This document shows positions 58,368 to 64,000 of a stretch of 64,000 nt of DNA, in pieces; position 1 is the first letter of the stretch, and every line of letters begins with the position of its first letter. The translations under genes and the position numbers were made by a program. The notes beneath the pieces are model-generated. The model was not told where the DNA came from. It did no database searches and saw only the letters and a program-made list of their open reading frames with translations. This DNA is from Aeromicrobium sp. Root472D3. GTDB lineage: Bacteria; Actinomycetota; Actinomycetes; Propionibacteriales; Nocardioidaceae. The stretch spans positions 1,324,363 to 1,388,362 of the forward strand of contig NZ_LMET01000001.1 in NCBI RefSeq assembly GCF_001426485.1, written 5' to 3'.

Positions 58368-59036
58368 GTGAAGAAGCTCGTGGGTGCACTCGGGACGGCC
58401 GGAGTCGTCCTGACCCTTCTCGTCGGCCCGTCGGCGACCCAGCAGGCCGTCAGCGCCGGCGTGCCGAAGGTCGCCGTGTCGGGCACACCGGCCGTCGGCT
58501 CCGACCTCGAGGCCGTGCCGGCCACGTGGGGCACGACGCCCGACGTGCGCACCTACGAGTGGCTGCGCGACGGCGAGGGCGACGTGCTGAGCCGCGCCCA
58601 GGACTACGTGCCGTCCGAGGCCGACCTGGGCCATACCCTGGTCGTCGTCGAGCGCGTGCGCTTCGGCGCGACGCAGGACGAGTCGTCGTCGACGCCGGTC
58701 GCGATCGCGGGCGCTGCGGCCCCCACCGCTGCCCCCGCGCCGGCCCCGGCCCCGGCGATCGTCCCCGCCGTCAACCAGCGGCGCCCCACGATCAAGGGCA
58801 CCGCCAAGGTCGGCAAGAAGCTCTCGGTGCGGTCGAAGGGCCGGTGGGTCGCGCCCGGCCACCGGTTCACGTACCAGTGGCTGCGCAACGGCAAGCCGAT
58901 CAAGAAGGCGTCGAAGACGTCGTACCGGCTGACGACGAAGGACCGCCGCACGAAGATCACGCTGCGGGTCTCGGCGCAGCGGGCGGGCTACCCGACCGTC
59001 ACCGCGAGGAGCTCGGCGTCCAAGAAGGTCAGGTAG
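58368..59036 (+). CDS. Secreted protein with Ig-like surface repeats
   Basis: 222 aa from GTG 58368, with gaagg seven nt upstream. A signal peptide (LVGALGTAGVVLTLLVGPSA, cleaved near AVSAG) is followed by two copies of a roughly 75-residue module: the first has VRTYEWLRDGEG and ADLGHTLVVVERVRF, the second FTYQWLRNGKPIKKASKTSY and RTKITLRVSAQRAGY. They are joined by an Ala/Pro stalk (APTAAPAPAPAPA). This YxWLRxG repeat is common in actinobacterial surface proteins. No enzyme domain is present. It may be a cell-surface or matrix protein. Confidence 0.82.
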   Translation: MKKLVGALGTAGVVLTLLVGPSATQQAVSAGVPKVAVSGTPAVGSDLEAVPATWGTTPDVRTYEWLRDGEGDVLSRAQDYVPSEADLGHTLVVVERVRFGATQDESSSTPVAIAGAAAPTAAPAPAPAPAIVPAVNQRRPTIKGTAKVGKKLSVRSKGRWVAPGHRFTYQWLRNGKPIKKASKTSYRLTTKDRRTKITLRVSAQRAGYPTVTARSSASKKVR

Positions 59037-59113
59037 TCGCGCCGACGCCGGTGTGACAGAGCCCGCAGGCTCTCGATGGAAGCATTCGCGGGCCGAGGCA
59101 CTTGAATGGACGT

Positions 59114-60313
59114 GTGACTGCTCTCGCCACGCCCTCCCGTCCCCGCACGCGCCACGTGTCGCTGGCGCTGATCGCGCTCGCCCTGGGCGGGTTCGCGATC
59201 GGCACGACCGAGTTCATGACGATGGGCCTGCTCGAGGAGATCGCGGACGGCATCGACCGCACGAACGCCGAGACCGGCCACATCATCACGGCCTACGCGT
59301 TCGGCGTCGTGGTCGGCGCGCCCGTCATCGTCTCGCTCGGGGCGCGCCTGCCCAAGAAGGAGCTGGCGATCGGGCTGATCCTGGCACTCGGCGTCGGCAA
59401 CGCCATCACGGCGGTCGCGAGCGGGTACGTGCCGGTCATGGTGGCGCGCTTCGTCGCGGGGCTGCCCCACGGTGCGTACTTCGGCGTCGCGTCGCTGCTC
59501 GCGGCGTCCCTCGTGCGTCCCGAGCTGCGCGGCCGCGCGATCAGCTCGGTCATGCTGGGCCTGTCGGTCGCGACGGTCGCGGGCGTGCCGGCCAGCACCC
59601 TGCTGGGGCAGACGCTGGGGTGGCGCAGCGCCTACTGGGCGGTGCTGGTCATCGCGATCGCCGCAGCCGCGATGATCGCGGTGTTCGTGCCGCACTCGCC
59701 GGCCAACACCGACGCGTCGCTGCGCGGCGAGCTGTCGGCGCTCAAGCGTCCGCAGGTGCTGTTCGCGGTCTCGGCCGGCATGGTCGGCTTCGGTGGCCTG
59801 TTCGCGATGTACAGCTACATCGCGCCGATCGTCACGCAGGTCATCGACCTGTCCGACGCGTGGATCGCGGCGTTCACGCTGGCCTTCGGCATCGGCTCGG
59901 TGCTGGGGTCGTGGGCGGCCGGGCTGCTGGCCGACTGGGACGTCGAGCGGACGGTCATCGGCGGCTTCGTCGCGACGTCGCTCGTGCTGGTCGCGTTCTA
60001 CTTCGCCGCGTCGTACGTCGTGCCGGCGCTGGTGCTGGTGCTCGCGGTGGGCGCGCTGGGCTCGATCGTCGCGATCAACCTGCAGATCCGGCTCATGGAC
60101 GCCGCGGGCGACGCGCAGATGCTGGGCGCGGCCCTCAACCACTCGGCCCTCAACATCGCCAACGGCCTGGGCGCGTTCTTCGGCTCGGTCATCATCTCGG
60201 CCGGGTACGGCTACCGCGCGACGAGCTGGGTCGGCGTCGTGCTGGCGACGTTCGGGCTCGCGATCTTCCTGCTCGGCCTCGCGTACCAGCGCCGCACCGC
60301 CACCCCTCGCTGA
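59114..60313 (+). CDS. MFS transporter (arabinose efflux/AraJ-like)
   Basis: 399 aa. GTG 59114 is chosen because TTGAAT (59102-59107) lies six nt upstream and could not be coding in a leaderless transcript. Twelve membrane spans are visible. FAIGTTEFMTMGLL in span 1 and RFVAGLPHGAYFGVASLLAA in span 4 are typical of the DHA12-like AraJ/sugar-efflux branch. The substrate is unknown. The terminator hairpin overlaps its stop codon. Confidence 0.92.
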   Translation: MTALATPSRPRTRHVSLALIALALGGFAIGTTEFMTMGLLEEIADGIDRTNAETGHIITAYAFGVVVGAPVIVSLGARLPKKELAIGLILALGVGNAITAVASGYVPVMVARFVAGLPHGAYFGVASLLAASLVRPELRGRAISSVMLGLSVATVAGVPASTLLGQTLGWRSAYWAVLVIAIAAAAMIAVFVPHSPANTDASLRGELSALKRPQVLFAVSAGMVGFGGLFAMYSYIAPIVTQVIDLSDAWIAAFTLAFGIGSVLGSWAAGLLADWDVERTVIGGFVATSLVLVAFYFAASYVVPALVLVLAVGALGSIVAINLQIRLMDAAGDAQMLGAALNHSALNIANGLGAFFGSVIISAGYGYRATSWVGVVLATFGLAIFLLGLAYQRRTATPR

Positions 60314-60339
60314 TTCCGAGGTGAACCTGGGAATCAGCG
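60308..60339. terminator. Bidirectional hairpin between convergent MFS and cysA
   Basis: cgctgattcc (60308-60317) pairs with ggaatcagcg (60330-60339). The left arm contains the TGA stop of the MFS gene (60311-60313) and the right arm ends 8 nt before the cysA stop. Confidence 0.8.
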
Positions 60340-60346
60340 GCCGGGG

Positions 60347-61315
60347 TCAGCTGACGACGGTCTCGGCGCCCGCGCGGGGACGCAGCCACACCTGGGCGCC
60401 CTCGTGGAGCTGCAGGGCCGTCGCCTCGGTGCGCGTCACGATGACCTGCACCGGATCGGGGTGCAGGACGTCGTCGGGCGTGACCTCGAGCCGGATCTCG
60501 AAGCCGACCCGCGTCCACCGCGTGATGCGCCCCGTCGCGGTCGCGGCGTGCTCGTAGCGGGTGATGTCGATGTCGTGGGGGCGGATCAGGGTGTTGCCGA
60601 GGCGGGTGACGGGCCCGAGGAACGACAGCACGAACTCGCTGGCGGGCCGGTCGTACAGGTCGTCGGGCGTGCCGATCTGCTCGATGCGTCCCTCGTTGAT
60701 GACGACGAGGTTGTCGGACACCTCGAGCGCCTCCTCCTGGTCGTGCGTCACGAACACCGTCGTGACGTGCACCTCGTCGTGCAGGCGACGCAGCCACTCG
60801 CGCAGCTCCTTGCGCACCTTGGCGTCGAGGGCGCCGAACGGCTCGTCGAGCAGCAGGACGCTGGGCTCGATCGCGAGCGCGCGGGCCAGGGCCATGCGCT
60901 GGCGCTGGCCGCCCGACAGCTGCGACGGCAGGCGGTGCGAGAACTGCTCGAGGTGCACGAGCTCGAGCAGCTCGGCGACCCGTCGCCTGACCTCGTCCTT
61001 GGGCTTCTTGCGGATCTCGAGCCCGAAGGCGACGTTCTTCTCGACCGTCATGTGCTTGAACGCCGCGTAGTGCTGGAACACGAAGCCCACGTTGCGCTTC
61101 TGCGCCGGCAGGCCGGTCGCGTCGAGGCCCTCGATCTCGATCGTCCCGCTGTCGGACGACTCGAGTCCCGCGATGATGCGCAGCAGCGTCGACTTGCCGC
61201 CGCCGCTGGGCCCGAGCAGGGCCGTGAGCTGGCCGCTGGGGATGCTCAGGTCGATGTCCTGCAGGGCGACGAAGTCGCCGAAGTTCTTGCTGACGCCGCG
61301 GATCTCAATCCCCAT
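60347..61315 (-). CDS. cysA: Sulfate/thiosulfate ABC transporter ATP-binding protein
   Basis: 322 aa. Walker [12 protein letters not shown] (residues 34-44), [14 protein letters not shown] (Q loop), signature [15 protein letters not shown], Walker [13 protein letters not shown] and H-loop [12 protein letters not shown] are complete; a C-terminal TOBE domain starts near [10 protein letters not shown]. It energises the CysTW permease. The start overlaps the cysW stop by 11 nt, the last gene of a four-gene operon. Confidence 0.95.
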   Translation of the reverse strand: MGIEIRGVSKNFGDFVALQDIDLSIPSGQLTALLGPSGGGKSTLLRIIAGLESSDSGTIEIEGLDATGLPAQKRNVGFVFQHYAAFKHMTVEKNVAFGLEIRKKPKDEVRRRVAELLELVHLEQFSHRLPSQLSGGQRQRMALARALAIEPSVLLLDEPFGALDAKVRKELREWLRRLHDEVHVTTVFVTHDQEEALEVSDNLVVINEGRIEQIGTPDDLYDRPASEFVLSFLGPVTRLGNTLIRPHDIDITRYEHAATATGRITRWTRVGFEIRLEVTPDDVLHPDPVQVIVTRTEATALQLHEGAQVWLRPRAGAETVVS

Positions 61316-62135
61316 CAGTGTCGTCCTTGGGTCGAAGGATGGTCACGACGACGAGCGCCGCGACCGCGATCAGTGCGAGCAGGAACGACGTCGCGTACGC
61401 CGAGCCCTGCTCGAAGTCCTGGTACTTCTGCTCGACGACGAGCGTCGCGGTCTGGGTCTGCTGGGCGACGTTGCCCGACACGATCTTGACGGCGCCGAAC
61501 TCGCCGAGCGCACGGGCCAGGCTCAGCACGACGCCGTACACGAGCGCCCACTTGATCGAGGGCAGCGTGATGCGCCAGAACGTCTGCCAGGGGCCCGCGC
61601 CGAGGCTCGTGGCGGCCTGCTCCTGCTCGGTGCCGATCTCGTGCAGCACCGGGACGATCTCGCGGATCACGAGGGGCAGGCTGACGAAGGCCGTCGCCAT
61701 GACGATGCCGGGGGTCGCGAAGGCGACCTGCAGGCCGACGTCCTGCAGGGCCGGGCCGAAGGTGCCGTTGGTGCCGCCGTAGGCCAGCAGCAGGGCCAGG
61801 CCGACGACGACGGGGGAGACCGACAGCGGCAGGTCGATCAGCGCCGACAGCACCCCGCGACCCGGGAAGTCGTAGCGCACCAGCAGCAGCGAGATGCCGA
61901 CGCCGAAGACCGTGTTGATCGCGACGGCCCACAGGGCCACGACGACCGTCAGCTGCAGCGCGTCGGTGACGACGGGGTCGGACAGCGCGGTCTGCAGGTT
62001 GTCGAGACCGCCCTCGAACGTCTTCTGCACGACGAGCGCGACGGGCCAGATGACGAGCAGGAACAGGTAGGCGACGACGAGCAGGCGGCGCCCGTAGGTG
62101 CCGGCCGTCCTCGGCTGGCGCAGACGACTAGCCAC
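61305..62135 (-). CDS. cysW: Sulfate/thiosulfate ABC transporter permease CysW
   Basis: 276 aa from GTG 62135. Six membrane spans and the ATPase-contacting EAA loop ([20 protein letters not shown], near residue 165) match CysW. The sequence ends with a short acidic tail (PKDDTDGD). It overlaps the cysT stop by 8 nt, and cysA by 11 nt, so translation is coupled. Confidence 0.95.
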   Translation of the reverse strand: MASRLRQPRTAGTYGRRLLVVAYLFLLVIWPVALVVQKTFEGGLDNLQTALSDPVVTDALQLTVVVALWAVAINTVFGVGISLLLVRYDFPGRGVLSALIDLPLSVSPVVVGLALLLAYGGTNGTFGPALQDVGLQVAFATPGIVMATAFVSLPLVIREIVPVLHEIGTEQEQAATSLGAGPWQTFWRITLPSIKWALVYGVVLSLARALGEFGAVKIVSGNVAQQTQTATLVVEQKYQDFEQGSAYATSFLLALIAVAALVVVTILRPKDDTDGD

Positions 62136-62979
62136 GGCGTGCCACCCACTTCGAGACGACCTGCAGCAGGACGATCGCGGCCAGCGCGACGAGCAGCAGG
62201 ATCGTCGCGACGGAGGCGGCCGCGGCCTCGTTGCCGTTCTCGATGTACGTCAGGATGCGCACCGACGCGACCTCGGTCTTGAGCGGCAGGTTGCCCGACA
62301 GCAGCACCAGCGAGCCGTACTCGCTGATGCCGCGGGCGAACGACAGGGCGGCGCCCGCGGTGATGGCGGGCGCGAGGCTCGGCAGGATGATGCGCCGCAG
62401 CGTCGTGAACCGGCTGGCGCCGAGCGACGCCGCGGCCTCCTCCACGTCGCGGTCGAGCTCCATCAGCACGGGCTGCACGGTGCGCACGACGAACGGCAGC
62501 GTGACGAACAGCAGGGCGAGGAACACCGAGCGCTCGGTGTTCGCGACGTTGACGCCCAGCGGGCTGTCGGGACCGTACAGGCTCAGCAGCACCAGCCCGG
62601 CGACGATCGTCGGCAGCGCGAACGGGATGTCGATGACGACCTCGAGCAGCCGCTTGCCCCAGAACTCGTCGCGCACCAGGACCCACGCGATCAGCGTCCC
62701 CATCACGACGTTGATCACCGTGACGATCAGCGCCTGCGTGACGGTCAGCCGCAGGGCCGCGGCGGTCTGGGGGTTCGTGAGGGTCTCGCGGAACGTCGTC
62801 CATCCGCCGTCGACCGACTGGATCACGACGAGGCACAGCGGGATCAGCACCAGCAGGCTGAACCACGTCAGCGCGATCCCGAGGCCGATGCCCGAGGACC
62901 GCGTCAGCGGAGCGCCCGTGCCCCGGGCACGGCGCCTGCGCGCGGTGCCCGGGGCGAGCGAGGAGGAGTCGACCGTCAC
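62128..62979 (-). CDS. cysT: Sulfate/thiosulfate ABC transporter permease CysT
   Basis: 283 aa from GTG 62979, overlapping the stop of the binding-protein gene (GTGA). After about 25 polar, Arg-rich residues there are six spans and the EAA loop (DVEEAAASLGASRFTTLRRI, near residue 182). The partner permease is CysW. Confidence 0.95.
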   Translation of the reverse strand: MTVDSSSLAPGTARRRRARGTGAPLTRSSGIGLGIALTWFSLLVLIPLCLVVIQSVDGGWTTFRETLTNPQTAAALRLTVTQALIVTVINVVMGTLIAWVLVRDEFWGKRLLEVVIDIPFALPTIVAGLVLLSLYGPDSPLGVNVANTERSVFLALLFVTLPFVVRTVQPVLMELDRDVEEAAASLGASRFTTLRRIILPSLAPAITAGAALSFARGISEYGSLVLLSGNLPLKTEVASVRILTYIENGNEAAAASVATILLLVALAAIVLLQVVSKWVARRG

Positions 62980-64000
62980 GAGTTGCCGGAGTCGGCCAGC
63001 AGCTTCGTGATGATGCCGTCGTTCTCGTCGAAGAACTTCTTGTTGACGGCCTCCCAGCCACCGAGGTCGTTGTCGATCGTGAAGAGCTTCTCGGGGGCCG
63101 GGAACGGGTCGGACTCGTCGTTGGCGCCCTTGACGGTGCCGACGTCGACGCCGTCGACCGACTCGAGCGGACGGAAGCCCTTGGCGACGTACTGCTCCTG
63201 GCCCTCCTTGGTCAGCACGAAGTCGAGGAAGGCCTTGGCCTTGGGGTCGGCGTCGGTCGTGACGGCGGCGGGGTTCTCGATCTTGAGCGTGTCGGACGGC
63301 ACGACGTAGTCGATGTCCTCGCCGTTCTGGCGGGCCAGGATGGCCTCGTTCTCGTACGAGATCAGCACGTCGCCCGTGCCGCCCTGGAAGGCCGTCGTCG
63401 CGTCGCGTCCGCTGCCCGGCAGGGCGTCGACGTTGGCGAACACCTTCGCGAGGTAGTCGGAGGCGTCCTGCTCGCTGCCGCCCTGGCCGATGATGTGCTG
63501 GTACGCCGCGAGGATGTTCCAGCGCGCGGCGCCCGACGAGCCGGGGTTGGGGGTCACGATGCCGACGCCGGGCTTGGCGAGGTCGTCCCAGCCCGTGATC
63601 TTCTTGGGGTTGCCCTTGCGGGTCACCAGCACGACGACGGAGTCGGTCACGATGCCCTTGTTGGCACCGGCGTCCCAGTCGTCGGCGACGAGCCCCGCGT
63701 CGACCAGACGGGTCACGTCGGGCGTGATCGAGAAGTGGACGTAGTCGGCCTTCAGGCCGCCCGCGACGGCGCGGCTCTGGTCGCCGGAGGCGCCGTACGA
63801 CTCCTTCCACGTGACGCCCTTGCCCTCGGACGTCTGGGCGAAGGCCGCCTCGGCGGCGTTGTTGCCGGCCTTGGGGACGGCGAAGCCGACCAGCGAGAGC
63901 TGGGTGTCGCCGGCGCCGCCGCTTCCGCTGCCCCCGCCGCAGGCGGACAGCACCGCTGCGCTCAGGGACACGGCGACGGCCGTGGCGATGCTCGTGCGGG
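62976..64000 (-). CDS. Sulfate ABC transporter substrate-binding lipoprotein (5' end beyond window)
   Basis: At least 340 residues are visible. Upstream of the GTG at 63971 the frame stays open to the edge and reads as signal peptide (TSIATAVAVSLSAAVLSAC), so the true start is outside the window and the lipobox LSAC supplies the lipid anchor. The mature protein follows the Sbp/CysP family: FAVPKAGNNAAEAAFAQT, QSRAVAGGLKADYVHFS, TPNPGSSGAARWNILAAY (sulfate-binding loop), VLISYENEAI and a C-terminal LTKEGQEQYVAKGFRPL. It delivers sulfate or thiosulfate to CysTWA. Confidence 0.93.
   Translation of the reverse strand, partial: RTSIATAVAVSLSAAVLSACGGGSGSGGAGDTQLSLVGFAVPKAGNNAAEAAFAQTSEGKGVTWKESYGASGDQSRAVAGGLKADYVHFSITPDVTRLVDAGLVADDWDAGANKGIVTDSVVVLVTRKGNPKKITGWDDLAKPGVGIVTPNPGSSGAARWNILAAYQHIIGQGGSEQDASDYLAKVFANVDALPGSGRDATTAFQGGTGDVLISYENEAILARQNGEDIDYVVPSDTLKIENPAAVTTDADPKAKAFLDFVLTKEGQEQYVAKGFRPLESVDGVDVGTVKGANDESDPFPAPEKLFTIDNDLGGWEAVNKKFFDENDGIITKLLADSGNS

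Overview
The window is 64 kb of very GC-rich, gene-dense chromosome from an actinobacterium. The evidence is the gene content and order: guaB2, guaB3, choD and guaA follow one another as in mycobacteria, and there are a monomeric NADP isocitrate dehydrogenase, a sucC-sucD-DUF6350-purN-purH block, ANTAR and BTAD/AfsR-type regulators, and many -10-like hexamers exactly 6-7 nt before ATG or GTG starts, as expected for leaderless mRNAs. Codon use and protein sequences suggest Propionibacteriales/Nocardioidaceae (Aeromicrobium- or Nocardioides-like), which is an inference. I saw no tRNA, rRNA, insertion sequence, prophage or CRISPR array. The left end cuts a TetR gene and the right end cuts a sulfate-binding lipoprotein gene.

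Layout. 1-12.5 kb: TetR regulator, IMP dehydrogenase (guaB), a NYN-domain protein, guaB3, an acetyltransferase, a PadR regulator with its membrane partner, the iron genes efeO-efeB behind an iron-box palindrome, ChoD-like GMC oxidoreductase, a hairpin-rich gap, GMP synthase and a 43-aa membrane peptide. 12.5-23 kb: VOC protein, secreted Thr/Pro-rich protein, SDR, alpha/beta hydrolase, FAD reductase, zwf coupled to a GH15 glucanohydrolase, GAF-ANTAR regulator, gamma-glutamyltransferase and GDPD phosphodiesterase. 23-28 kb: a PspC-based envelope-stress cluster (three PspC-type or small membrane proteins divergent from a PspC-histidine kinase and NarL regulator), then DUF2000 and AraC. 28-38 kb: BTAD-ATPase regulator, M14 carboxypeptidase, DrrA/DrrB-type exporter, CPA1 antiporter, a second zwf, a 56-aa membrane peptide, and GntR plus GNAT. 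38-53 kb: pcrA, M23 peptidase, a degenerate cobalamin-domain-like protein, sucCD, a membrane-anchored sigma-like protein, DUF6350, purN, purH, EamA exporter, YbaK plus TetR, folD and DUF3017. 53-64 kb: mdh, a three-gene DUF692 (MNIO) cassette, icd, a secreted repeat protein, an MFS exporter and a sulfate/thiosulfate ABC transporter.

The most interesting locus is 54194-55772. It holds a translationally coupled trio: an 88-aa single-span membrane peptide with a Gly/Cys-rich tail, a DUF692 multinuclear iron oxygenase with its metal-ligand pattern intact, and a small partner protein. This looks like a peptide-modifying (RiPP-like) or metal-handling system in which the substrate is anchored in the membrane. 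Other notable items are a 46-nt near-perfect palindrome covering the padR start, a sigma-factor/transmembrane/extracellular fusion, a His-for-Cys change at the GuaB3 catalytic position, a recurring CGCGAGT-type intergenic hairpin family, and pervasive leaderless starts. Much of the central metabolism here (purines, the TCA enzymes sucCD/mdh/icd, the pentose phosphate entry enzyme and the one-carbon enzyme folD) is housekeeping.
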